22,724 bases of DNA from a virus, in the IMG/VR virus record IMGVR_UViG_3300034082_001189, positions 1 through 22,724 of that record; one strand, given 5' to 3'. Each line of letters opens with the position of its first letter. The stretch's first letter is position 1. The translations under genes and the position numbers were made by a program. Shown here piece after piece: positions 14,326-21,252 of this stretch. A model generated the notes under the pieces. It was not told the DNA's origin. It did no database searches and was given only the letters and a program-made list of their open reading frames with translations.

Positions 14326-14488
14326 AGTACAACCAAAAGATACAAGCAAGGGACATTTTTATGTCAGTCTTGTAAAAAGTGCTATTCGTATTGTAGCAGG
14401 TGGCTGTTTGATTACAGGCAATTTATTAATGGCAGGTGTTTGTCTTATTATGGCAGAGATACTAGGCATTGTAGAGGAATTGGTATGA
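14315..14488 (+). CDS. 57-residue small membrane protein, GTG start
   Basis: A frame beginning at GTG 14315 inside the preceding gene and ending at 14488, overlapping the next gene by four bases (ATGA). The first 15 residues are polar; residues about 17-54 are hydrophobic with Gly (IRIVAGGCLITGNLLMAGVC), enough for a tight TM hairpin. No family recognised. The chained overlaps on both ends support coding. Confidence 0.6.
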   Translation: MEIEVQPKDTSKGHFYVSLVKSAIRIVAGGCLITGNLLMAGVCLIMAEILGIVEELV

Positions 14489-14949
14489 TCTTCAACAAGA
14501 TTAAACAGCTAAAAGAAGATGGATTAAAAGTAGGTATAACATTTAGCACATTTGACCTGTTACACGCAGGGCATATTGCAATGTTAGCTGAAGCAAAGAA
14601 TCATTGTGATTATCTAATTGCAGCCATCCAAACAGATCCAACTATTGATCGCCCAGACACAAAGAATCCTCCTATACAAAGTATTGTAGAAAGACAAATA
14701 CAGGTTAGTACAAATCGTAATGTGGACGAAGTAGTTGTTTATCAAACTGAAAAAGACCTTGAGGATCTATTGCTTATTCTGCCAGTTGATGTTAGAATAT
14801 TAGGTGTAGAGTACGCAGACAAAGAGTTTACAGGCAAAGAAATTTGCAAGAAGCGAGGAATTGAACTTATCTTTAACGGACGAGATCATTCCTTTAGTAG
14901 CAGTAGTCTACGCAAACGTGTAGCAGAAGCAGAAAGGAATAAAAAATGA
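14485..14949 (+). CDS. cytidylyltransferase-family (TagD/GCT-like) nucleotidyltransferase, copy 2
   Basis: A 154-residue HxGH-superfamily nucleotidyltransferase. FDLLHAGH (23-30) holds the HxGH motif and SSSSLRKRV near the end is the ISSTxIR-type motif. The length is close to that of glycerol-3-phosphate cytidylyltransferase plus a short N-terminal extension. Start ATG 14485 has GAGG upstream and makes the ATGA overlap with the preceding small gene; a TTG further upstream would read through that gene. It shares a DPTIDRP segment, QS-x2-ER and FTGK with the copy at 259-762, so the two are paralogues. Substrate not readable. Confidence 0.82.
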   Translation: MIFNKIKQLKEDGLKVGITFSTFDLLHAGHIAMLAEAKNHCDYLIAAIQTDPTIDRPDTKNPPIQSIVERQIQVSTNRNVDEVVVYQTEKDLEDLLLILPVDVRILGVEYADKEFTGKEICKKRGIELIFNGRDHSFSSSSLRKRVAEAERNKK

Positions 14950-15350
14950 ATGGATATGCAGTTACAGCAAAGTCAAAATATACAGAAGAATCAGATTGTA
15001 GGCCAGATGTCCAGAAGAAAGTCAAGAAGCCGGGCTTCTTGTCACGATGGTTCCTTAGAAAACTAACAGAAGGTGCTGAATGGGAAAAACGTCAAAACCA
15101 AGAGCGCGAGTCAGCAATCTCAGTAAATCGATTGACTAATTCGTTAGTAAGTGCAGGTCCGCCAAGTATTGATCAACCAGAACGTGCTATTCGTTTTACA
15201 GTATATAGTGCCAGTGGTGGTCGAGTAATAGAGACTCAAAGATATGATCGACAAAAGGATCGTAATAACAACGGTCTTTACATTATCACCAGTGATCAAG
15301 ACTTTGGCCGAGAACTTGATAAAATTATTACCATGGAACATCTAAAGTGA
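14946..15350 (+). CDS. conserved-looking phage hypothetical protein
   Basis: A 134-residue soluble protein. The N-terminal third is basic (KKVKKPGFLSRWFLRKL), the middle is polar, and residues about 80-130 alternate as beta strands (AIRFTVYSASGGRVIETQRYD, then GLYIITSDQDFG), suggesting a small beta-rich domain. No family recognised. ATGA overlap with the preceding gene and GTGA overlap with the next place it firmly in the operon. Confidence 0.7.
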   Translation: MNGYAVTAKSKYTEESDCRPDVQKKVKKPGFLSRWFLRKLTEGAEWEKRQNQERESAISVNRLTNSLVSAGPPSIDQPERAIRFTVYSASGGRVIETQRYDRQKDRNNNGLYIITSDQDFGRELDKIITMEHLK

Positions 15351-15580
15351 ATGAAAATATCGCAGCCATTGTAAACAATGTAGGAACGGACATTAGTGGA
15401 AAATGGGTCAGTACAGACAAAATTGCAAATGTAGTAGAAGCTACTGTTAAAGAATGTATTGCGGTTGTGGAAAATACCCCAACTCATTGTGCATATACTA
15501 CGCACGATTTAGGCACCGTTACCTGCACAATTAGAAAAAGTGTAGAATCAATTAAAAATCATTTTGAGGTTAAACAATGA
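15347..15580 (+). CDS. hypothetical phage protein, GTG start
   Basis: A 77-residue soluble protein, helical at both ends (IAAIVNNVGTDISGKW; VESIKNHFEVK) with a Thr-rich strand pair containing two Cys between. GTG 15347 overlaps the preceding stop (GTGA); the ATG at 15351 is out of frame. The stop overlaps the clamp-loader start (ATGA). Unknown function; placed directly before the clamp loader. Confidence 0.66.
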   Translation: MNENIAAIVNNVGTDISGKWVSTDKIANVVEATVKECIAVVENTPTHCAYTTHDLGTVTCTIRKSVESIKNHFEVKQ

Positions 15581-16497
15581 TAGAACTATGGGTAGAAAAA
15601 TATCGGCCTAAAACGGTAGATGGTTATGTATTTCGAGATACAAATCAACGCAAACAAATTACCACTTGGATTAGAGACAAGTCAATTCCGCATTTATTGT
15701 TGAGTGGTAGTCCCGGTATTGGCAAGACTACTCTTGCTAAATTGCTGTTACACGAAATTGAGATTCCAGAGTTTGACATACTTGAAATGAACGCAAGTCG
15801 TGAACGTGGTATTAAGGAAGTACAAGAGCGTATTACAAATTTTGTACAAATGATTCCGTTTGGTCCGTTCAAAGTTGTATTGTTAGATGAAGCTGACTAT
15901 CTAACACCTGAGGCTCAGGCAGCTTTGCGAGGTGTTATGGAACAATATTCGAGTACTTCGAGATTTATTCTAACCTGTAATCATCCTAACAAAGTCATTC
16001 CAGCTATTCACAGTCGTTGCCAAAGTATGCATTTTACCAGTATCGATCAAACAGAATTTACAGCTCGAGTTGCTACAATTCTTGTAGAAGAAAATGTAGA
16101 ATTCGATCTCGATACCCTAGATACTTACGTTAAAACAGTGTATCCAGATTTGCGTAAATGTATTAATTTTGTTCAACAAAATACACAAGATGGTAAATTA
16201 ATTGGTGCAAATAATAGCGATGCAGGTGCCGCTGATTATAAAATTGCAATGGTTGATTTGTTTAAGAAGGGTAAGATTCAGGAAGCACGTAAGGTAATCT
16301 GCGGTGCAGCTCGCCCGGAAGAAATGGAAGAAGTGTATCGATGGTTGTACGATAATTTGAATCTGTTTGGCAAAGATGAAGAGACTAAAGATCAAGCTCT
16401 TCTTATTATTAAACAAGGTCTTGTGGATCACGCAATTATTGCAGATCCAGAAATCAACTTAGCTGCCACACTTGTAAAACTAGCCCGTTTACAATAA
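15577..16497 (+). CDS. gp44: clamp-loader large subunit (gp44 / RFC small-subunit-like AAA+ ATPase)
   Basis: A 306-residue AAA+ clamp loader, which opens the sliding clamp and loads it at primer ends. The N-terminal WVEKYRPKTVDGYV is the RFC-box II-like start; Walker A is GSPGIGKTT (44-52), Walker B LLDEAD (to D107), the sensor 1 region is FILTCNHPNKV, and the arginine-finger SRC motif is at 146-148 (IHSRCQSM). The C-terminal half is helical as in RFC. In T4 this subunit works with gp62 and clamp gp45, neither of which is in this window. Last gene of the eight-gene unit, ATGA-coupled to the preceding gene with GAGG upstream, and followed by a bidirectional terminator. Confidence 0.92.
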   Translation: MIELWVEKYRPKTVDGYVFRDTNQRKQITTWIRDKSIPHLLLSGSPGIGKTTLAKLLLHEIEIPEFDILEMNASRERGIKEVQERITNFVQMIPFGPFKVVLLDEADYLTPEAQAALRGVMEQYSSTSRFILTCNHPNKVIPAIHSRCQSMHFTSIDQTEFTARVATILVEENVEFDLDTLDTYVKTVYPDLRKCINFVQQNTQDGKLIGANNSDAGAADYKIAMVDLFKKGKIQEARKVICGAARPEEMEEVYRWLYDNLNLFGKDEETKDQALLIIKQGLVDHAIIADPEINLAATLVKLARLQ

Positions 16498-16501
16498 TAA
16501 A

Positions 16502-16549
16502 AAACCGCGTAACAATATCTGATGCAGGTCGGGATTGTTTACGCGGTTT
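16502..16549. terminator. long bidirectional hairpin between the clamp loader and phoH
   Basis: The left arm (16502-16516) pairs with the right arm (16534-16549) over about 15 bp with one bulged A (AAACCGCGTAA against TTTACGCGGTTT at its base). A-run before and T-rich bases after let it stop transcription from both converging genes. The 17-base loop is unusually large. Confidence 0.8.
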
Positions 16550-16577
16550 CTCTTGAGTTTAATTAGATTCTATTTGA

Positions 16578-17366
16578 TCAATCAGACTCCTTGTAAATTG
16601 ATAAGATCTCTTTTACCACAGGATGACGTTCAATGTCACGAGACTCAAAATGTGCCATAGCGATCATACGATACTCACCTCCTCGGCCGTATAAATTGCA
16701 AAATTCTAGCAGACCGTTCGCGGTAGGGCGATCGGCTTGATTAAGGTCTCCTGTAACTACCATTCGGCTACCATCGCCGATACGTGTCAACAGCATTTTC
16801 ATCTGTGAGGGTGTTGTGTTTTGCATTTCATCAGCAATAATGAAAGCGTTTTTGAAAGTACGACCGCGCATATAGGCTAATGGAGATATCTCTATTGTGC
16901 CATCTTCTAACATCGCAGTAATATCCTTCGGGTGATAGTATTCTTCAAATACATCCATAATTGGTCTCGTCCAGGGCGCCATTTTAGCATTTAAGTCGCC
17001 TGGTAAGAAACCGTGCTCTTCATCGACTGACACGGCTGGCCGTGTTACGATAATTTTACTAATAACTCCTTCTTGGTACAGTTTAATGGCCATCTGTACA
17101 CCTAGCATAGTTTTACCTGTGCCGGCTGGACCGATAGCAAAAACAATAAACTTTTTGGGATTTTTAAGTAGTTCAAGATACGTCTCTTGTGCGAGATTTC
17201 TCGGAACTATATGGACTTGCGGCTTTCTCTTTTGAAATTGTTTAATCTCAATTAATGTAGGTCCGCTGGCTTGGCTGAAACGCGGATCGCGTTCAGTAGT
17301 ACGTTGTTCACGTTCTTTTCGTCGTGCTCTAGGCAATTTTATCCCCCTATATTGAACGACCTGCAT
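16578..17366 (-). CDS. phoH: PhoH-like P-loop ATPase
   Basis: A 262-residue PhoH-family ATPase/nuclease-helicase-like protein, common in marine phages. Walker A is GPAGTGKT (79-86), Walker B IIADE (176-180), with the characteristic TRPAVSVDEEHGFLPGD (about 108-124) and VTGDLNQADRP (204-213). The first 60 residues are basic and low in hydrophobics. The exact role in phages is unsettled; it is often linked to RNA handling or phosphate stress. Single gene on the minus strand, convergent with the clamp loader across a shared terminator and divergent from the late block at 17469. No Shine-Dalgarno is seen before ATG 17366. Confidence 0.92.
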   Translation of the reverse strand: MQVVQYRGIKLPRARRKEREQRTTERDPRFSQASGPTLIEIKQFQKRKPQVHIVPRNLAQETYLELLKNPKKFIVFAIGPAGTGKTMLGVQMAIKLYQEGVISKIIVTRPAVSVDEEHGFLPGDLNAKMAPWTRPIMDVFEEYYHPKDITAMLEDGTIEISPLAYMRGRTFKNAFIIADEMQNTTPSQMKMLLTRIGDGSRMVVTGDLNQADRPTANGLLEFCNLYGRGGEYRMIAMAHFESRDIERHPVVKEILSIYKESD

Positions 17367-17441
17367 AGATATTTACGACCAAATAGAAAAATCACTGCTC
17401 AAATGCGAAATTTTGAACCAGTGCCTCAATGAGTTTTGCAA

Positions 17442-17449
17442 CATAAATA
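17442..17449 (+). promoter_or_regulatory. T4-late-like promoter CATAAATA
   Basis: CATAAATA matches the NATAAATA late box and lies 19 bases before ATG 17469, a fitting distance for a late virion and lysis gene block. The region 17367-17468 holds nothing else I can assign. Confidence 0.5.
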
Positions 17450-17468
17450 TACGGTAAAGAGATCAACT

Positions 17469-18035
17469 ATGCACGACATTATCGACGTTATTAAGAATCT
17501 AGAAACATTAACTGCTAACGACAGTGCTTTTAAGGTATTAAAAGACTTTGAAAGAGTTATTGATGAACTAGACATTTACGTTTTCTCAAATTGGGAAGAC
17601 GGTGAACTAGTCACGGGTCCGGAAGTAGACAGGTATGCAGTTACTTGTAAGTTTATGTGGCCGTATGAAAGCATGCCAGATCCAGACGGTGGCGCACGAT
17701 TAGTAGACTATGGGTGCAAAGTAGGTTATAAAAAAGATCACGTAATGATCCCTAGAAAAATTTATCAACCTTCAGATTTTAGGCCAGAAACAAAAAAGGG
17801 AAAAATTGACGCTCACCCGGTTTGGATTATCACAATCACTATGCCTAAGAAGTTAATGCAAGATATCTATCAAGGTTATCTTGATAAAGAAAATGCTGCA
17901 AATGCAGATTTAATGAGATATAACGTAGGCAACGAAGTAAACGAGCAACAAGCCGCACAGGAGAACCCAGCAGATGAAGCACCAGCACCAGAAGTACCAG
18001 CAGCAGAAGTCCCAACAGCAGCCCCCCAAGGTTAA
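17469..18035 (+). CDS. conserved T4-like phage protein, probable virion component
   Basis: A 188-residue protein from ATG 17469. A TTG 33 bases upstream is also in frame, but it lies before the late promoter. The body (MHDIIDVIKNLETLTANDSAF, then FMWPYESMPDPDGGARLVDYG and HPVWIITITMPKK) matches a protein conserved in T4-like marine phages and usually listed as hypothetical or structural. The last 40 residues are a disordered Ala/Pro/Glu/Val-rich tail encoded by imperfect short repeats. The next gene lies in the +1 frame and overlaps this tail by 62 bases. Function unknown. Confidence 0.8.
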   Translation: MHDIIDVIKNLETLTANDSAFKVLKDFERVIDELDIYVFSNWEDGELVTGPEVDRYAVTCKFMWPYESMPDPDGGARLVDYGCKVGYKKDHVMIPRKIYQPSDFRPETKKGKIDAHPVWIITITMPKKLMQDIYQGYLDKENAANADLMRYNVGNEVNEQQAAQENPADEAPAPEVPAAEVPTAAPQG

Positions 18036-18768
18036 ATTATCTGAGGGGCTAAGGGCAGGAGACCTGCAGGACATGATCTTCCCTGTGTTTACTATTGATC
18101 AATTCAAAAGTAAAATGGGCGAAGACAAGAATGTAGTTGTTGTAGCATTTAAGTCAAAAGAAAAAATGCCGGCAGTAGACTTGATGGAATTTATTGAAAA
18201 AGGCTACAAGTTTGTTTTAGATGCTGACATGAGCACCGGCGAAGAACGTGACGGCCGTTATAGTGTCTTTGTTGAACTAGAAAGAACTGATCAAGTGCCT
18301 GATCAAATTTTAGAAATGCTAAAAGGAATTGGCCAACTTACTAATTGTAAAGATTGGAGTTTTAAGTATTTCAAAGATGCAAACTTATACGAAACTACTG
18401 CTGAAAATTTATCACAACATATTCCTCTAGACGAAGAAATTTACGTTTCTAAAATGCAAGGGCTAAAACAAGATAAGGTTGAAGAATTCTTTAATCAAGG
18501 ATCAGTTAGTCTTAATATTAACGAAAGTAATATCATAACTTTTGATAAACCATATTCTGGTTCTATACAGGCAAAACTAGTTGCGTTTGGCGAATACGAA
18601 AAAATTAAAAATCAATTGCCTGGCAAAATCAGTTTAGATGAAGCTAGTCAAAGCCAGGTAATTTTCCTAAACAAATTTTTAGGTAATTACGATATTGAAA
18701 AAGTAGAAGATAAATTTTTAGTAAGGAACGGTAGCCTGGCAGTTATTCTAGAAAAGGATAGGTGGTAA
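17974..18768 (+). CDS. conserved T4-like phage protein, start ambiguous (overlap or frameshift)
   Basis: 264 residues if ATG 17974 is the start; AGGAG at 17959-17963 supports it with a long ten-base spacing. The first 20 or so residues are a Gln/Lys-rich out-of-frame reading of the previous gene's Pro/Ala tail. Conserved-looking sequence begins at about residue 20 (KLSEGLRAGDLQDMIFPVF, KSKMGEDKNVVVVAF, LMEFIEKGYKFVLDAD), as in structural or hypothetical proteins of T4-like marine phages. No start codon exists exactly where that conserved part begins. ATG 18073 would remove the GLRAGDL segment. A +1 slip at the C6 run 18022-18027 of the preceding gene would join the two frames. Function unknown. 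Confidence 0.72.
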   Translation: MKHQHQKYQQQKSQQQPPKVKLSEGLRAGDLQDMIFPVFTIDQFKSKMGEDKNVVVVAFKSKEKMPAVDLMEFIEKGYKFVLDADMSTGEERDGRYSVFVELERTDQVPDQILEMLKGIGQLTNCKDWSFKYFKDANLYETTAENLSQHIPLDEEIYVSKMQGLKQDKVEEFFNQGSVSLNINESNIITFDKPYSGSIQAKLVAFGEYEKIKNQLPGKISLDEASQSQVIFLNKFLGNYDIEKVEDKFLVRNGSLAVILEKDRW

Positions 18769-18769
18769 T

Positions 18770-19231
18770 ATGTGGCAAATATCATGGATCCTAAGTTTTT
18801 TACCTGATTGGTTCTGGATTTTATTATTGATTATCAGCATTGCATCAGTATTGCTATCTAGATTTTTTGCTGTATATAAACTGCCAATGAAGGTGGTAGG
18901 ATCAATAGGACTAGTGTTAAGTGTATGGATGCTAGGTGCTGCCAGTAACGAAGCTAAATGGGAAGCTCGTGTTAAAGAACTAGAAGAAAAACTTTTAGTT
19001 GCAGAACAGGCTAGCAAGCAAATCAATACTGAAATTGTAGAAAAAGTTATTACTAAAACTAAGGTAGTTCAAAGTAAAGCTAACACAATTATTGAGTATG
19101 TAGATCGTGAGATTGTCAAAGACAAAGAAATAATCAAATACATAGAAATGTGTCCAGTTCCAACTGCAATTATAGATGCACACAATGCCGCAGCAACTTT
19201 GAACAAAGCAGCGGAAGGATCCAAGAAATGA
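18770..19231 (+). CDS. membrane protein with coiled coil, i-spanin-like (Rz-like)
   Basis: A 153-residue protein with two hydrophobic segments (about 13-30 and 40-58) followed by a long charged coiled coil (about 60-125: VKELEEKLLVAEQASKQINTE and on) and a terminal CPVP segment. An inner-membrane anchor plus periplasmic coiled coil, directly before a small lipoprotein and an endolysin, fits an i-spanin of the lysis cassette. Classical Rz has one TM segment, so the second is a difference. AGGTGG precedes ATG 18770, and the gene overlaps the lipoprotein by ATGA. Confidence 0.72.
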   Translation: MWQISWILSFLPDWFWILLLIISIASVLLSRFFAVYKLPMKVVGSIGLVLSVWMLGAASNEAKWEARVKELEEKLLVAEQASKQINTEIVEKVITKTKVVQSKANTIIEYVDREIVKDKEIIKYIEMCPVPTAIIDAHNAAATLNKAAEGSKK

Positions 19232-19500
19232 AATACATTATTTTAAGTCTTGCAATTTTTCTGTCAGCATGTTCTACAACAGTCCCTGTGAAACAAAAGT
19301 TTCCAGACGCTCCTAAAGAATTATTTGAAAAGTGCCCTAACTTGAACACTATAGAGCCTGGCAAGACTGCTATTACCGACTTGCTAAAAACAGTAGTGAG
19401 CAACTATGCACTTTATTACGAATGTTCTATTAAACAGGAAGGATGGACTGACTGGTACGGAGAGCAGAAAAATAATTTTAATAAGGCAAACGAAAAATGA
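19228..19500 (+). CDS. outer-membrane lipoprotein, o-spanin-like (Rz1-like)
   Basis: A 90-residue lipoprotein from ATG 19228, which overlaps the previous stop as ATGA. The signal peptide MKYIILSLAIFLSAC ends in a lipobox (LSAC, C15). The mature part is short and has two further Cys (C36, C66). The longer in-frame start at 19150 would bury the signal peptide, so it is rejected. Together with the coiled-coil protein before it and the endolysin after it (ATGA overlap), this suggests the outer-membrane half of a spanin pair that fuses the membranes in the last step of lysis. It is not Pro-rich like lambda Rz1, so the role is inferred from context. Confidence 0.72.
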   Translation: MKYIILSLAIFLSACSTTVPVKQKFPDAPKELFEKCPNLNTIEPGKTAITDLLKTVVSNYALYYECSIKQEGWTDWYGEQKNNFNKANEK

Positions 19501-20129
19501 GTGAATGTATTTTAACAAAAAGCCAGTTAGCAGAATTGCTACCAGGTAATCCTTATATTGATTTTTGGTACGCTGCACTAGAGCAGTTACTACCAGATTA
19601 TGATATCAATACTCCGCAGCGAATAGCAGCGTTCATAGCACAATGTTCTCACGAGAGTGGTGGATTTAGAACTCTAAAAGAAAACTTAAACTATAAGGCA
19701 GTGACCTTACGTAAGATTTTTCCTAAGTATTTCCCTACAGATGCTATTGCCGCACAGTATGCAGCATTGCCGAATAAGCAAGAAGCAATTGCTAACAAGG
19801 TATATGGCGGAAGAATGGGCAACGGTCCAGAAGAGTCAGGAGACGGTTTCCGTTATTGTGGTCGAGGTCTTATACAGTTAACTGGTAAGAATAACTACGA
19901 AGAATTTGCCATGAGTATTGAAACTCCGGTTGAACAAATTCCAGAATACTTAGCAACATTTGAAGGTGCTGCTCAATCAGCTTGCTGGTTTTGGGAAAAG
20001 AACCAGTTAAACAAGTGGGCAGATGCAGGCGATATCAAAGAACTAACTCGCAGAATCAACGGTGGATATATTGGTTTAGAGGACCGTATTAAACACTATA
20101 ATCACGCACTACACGTATTGGGCGAATAA
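19497..20129 (+). CDS. GH19 chitinase-like endolysin
   Basis: A 210-residue glycoside hydrolase family 19 protein, the lysozyme-like muramidase or chitinase fold used by many phage endolysins. The catalytic Glu lies in the FIAQCSHESGGF segment (E53), with ENLNY following (E62), then a GRGLIQLTGKNNY segment (122-134) lining the substrate groove, and RRINGGYIGLEDR near the C-terminus. There is no signal peptide or binding domain, so it needs a holin for release, which is present at 22404. ATGA-coupled to the o-spanin-like gene. Confidence 0.9.
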   Translation: MSECILTKSQLAELLPGNPYIDFWYAALEQLLPDYDINTPQRIAAFIAQCSHESGGFRTLKENLNYKAVTLRKIFPKYFPTDAIAAQYAALPNKQEAIANKVYGGRMGNGPEESGDGFRYCGRGLIQLTGKNNYEEFAMSIETPVEQIPEYLATFEGAAQSACWFWEKNQLNKWADAGDIKELTRRINGGYIGLEDRIKHYNHALHVLGE

Positions 20130-20482
20130 TGAAACATATCTTCTTATTAGTATCTGTACTGTTACTGAGTGGTTGTTCTACTATTAAACAATACTGGCCA
20201 AGGCCGCACGATCCTGTAATGTTTAATCAATTAGTTGCCGCAGATATTGCTATTGCACATCAAAATTGTGATTCTCCTACATGGAATTCTATTTCTACTA
20301 TCACAGAACAATTGGCAAAATATACAGAATGGCGTAAAGATCCACAAGCTGAAAATCTTAAAGGTCTCCATGCTCATGTAGAACGTATGAACAAGGGCGG
20401 ATCGAAAACATTCTGTGAGTTAGGAAAGAAGACAGCTCACCAAAGAATAGAAGCAGCTAAATCTGCTTGGGAGGGAAGATAA
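20129..20482 (+). CDS. second small lipoprotein in the lysis block
   Basis: A 117-residue protein with a signal peptide MKHIFLLVSVLLLSGC and a clear lipobox (LSGC, C16). The mature part is helical and polar, with two further Cys (in HQNCDSP and KTFCEL) that could form a disulphide. It starts on the last base of the endolysin stop (TAATG). It is larger than Rz1-type proteins. It may be a second o-spanin-like partner or a virion/periplasmic lipoprotein; no family is recognised. Confidence 0.75.
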   Translation: MKHIFLLVSVLLLSGCSTIKQYWPRPHDPVMFNQLVAADIAIAHQNCDSPTWNSISTITEQLAKYTEWRKDPQAENLKGLHAHVERMNKGGSKTFCELGKKTAHQRIEAAKSAWEGR

Positions 20483-20670
20483 TGCATCCATTAGAACAAG
20501 AAATTCAGGCAATTGCTGAACAATGTCAACTAGGTAATATTTCGCAAGAAGAACGTAATTATCTTCTACAGGAAATAAGAGATATTCGTGCTGCACAAGA
20601 ATGTGCGGGCAATGAGGTTTTATTTAGATATGTAGTGCAAGCATGTAATATTGCAATGGCCGTCGTTTGA
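20482..20670 (+). CDS. 62-residue hypothetical phage protein
   Basis: A small helical soluble protein (HPLEQEIQAIAEQCQLGNIS, then EERNYLLQEIRDIRAAQEC). ATG 20482 overlaps the previous stop (TAATG) and has GGGAGGG ahead of it at a good distance, so it is preferred to an in-frame TTG at 20467. The pattern is like small phage proteins with unknown function that sit beside membrane proteins in late blocks. Confidence 0.7.
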   Translation: MHPLEQEIQAIAEQCQLGNISQEERNYLLQEIRDIRAAQECAGNEVLFRYVVQACNIAMAVV

Positions 20671-20685
20671 TAAGGAGCAACATAA

Positions 20686-21249
20686 ATGTCATTAGTCGAT
20701 TCAGTATTAAAGTTAGTAACAAAAACACCAAAAGACCCGGATGCACCAAAGCCTCCAGTAGGATCACGTAGCGAACGTGAAGCCAAACTAAAAGACAAAG
20801 CAGGTATGGTTATTTCCGTATTTGCCTTGCTACTAGCAGTCAACGCATGGTACGGTGGTAAGTTAAGTTCTACAGTTCTTAACAATACATTAGGTGCTAA
20901 TAATACATGGGCACAGTATCAAGCCAAAGCAGGTCGTGGCGTTAGTTATGAGATTGCCGCTAAGACAGCAGCTGATCCAAAAATTAAAGCAGAGTTCATG
21001 GCCGAGAAAGAACGCATGGATACTGACAAGAAAGAAATTGCTGTCACAGCAAGAGCTATGGAAGCTGCTCGTGAAGAAGCTAAAAAATCCAGTCCTTGGA
21101 TTAGTTACGCAAGTACAGCCTATCAGTTAGCCATTGTTGTGCTGTCAGCAAGTATTCTTGCAGTCAGTGTGGCCATGTTCTGGGGCAGTTTTGCTGTAGC
21201 AGCATTTGGAGTACTACTAAGCCTAAATGGCATATACCTTTGGTTCTAA
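20686..21249 (+). CDS. DUF4337-like membrane protein
   Basis: A 187-residue protein with one N-terminal TM segment (about 40-58), an intervening helical region, and a C-terminal hydrophobic region (about 141-187) with two TM segments. The NNTWAQYQAKAGRGVSYEI segment after the first TM is the typical pattern of DUF4337 proteins, membrane proteins of unknown function in bacteria and phages. AAGGAG lies ten bases before the start. In the lysis block it could assist membrane disruption, but this is inference. Confidence 0.72.
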   Translation: MSLVDSVLKLVTKTPKDPDAPKPPVGSRSEREAKLKDKAGMVISVFALLLAVNAWYGGKLSSTVLNNTLGANNTWAQYQAKAGRGVSYEIAAKTAADPKIKAEFMAEKERMDTDKKEIAVTARAMEAAREEAKKSSPWISYASTAYQLAIVVLSASILAVSVAMFWGSFAVAAFGVLLSLNGIYLWF

Positions 21250-21252
21250 AAA

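Noticed and set aside
14440-14484. In-frame TTG start 15 codons before the second cytidylyltransferase
   Set aside because: It lies inside the preceding small membrane-protein gene; ATG 14485 has GAGG upstream and makes the ATGA overlap seen throughout this operon.
18770-19183. Minus-strand open frames inside the lysis block
   Set aside because: They lie opposite well-supported coupled genes with Shine-Dalgarno sites and overlaps, and lack any of their own.
19150-19227. Earlier ATG for the o-spanin-like lipoprotein
   Set aside because: It would put 26 polar residues before the signal peptide and lipobox; ATG 19228 gives a normal lipoprotein and an ATGA overlap.
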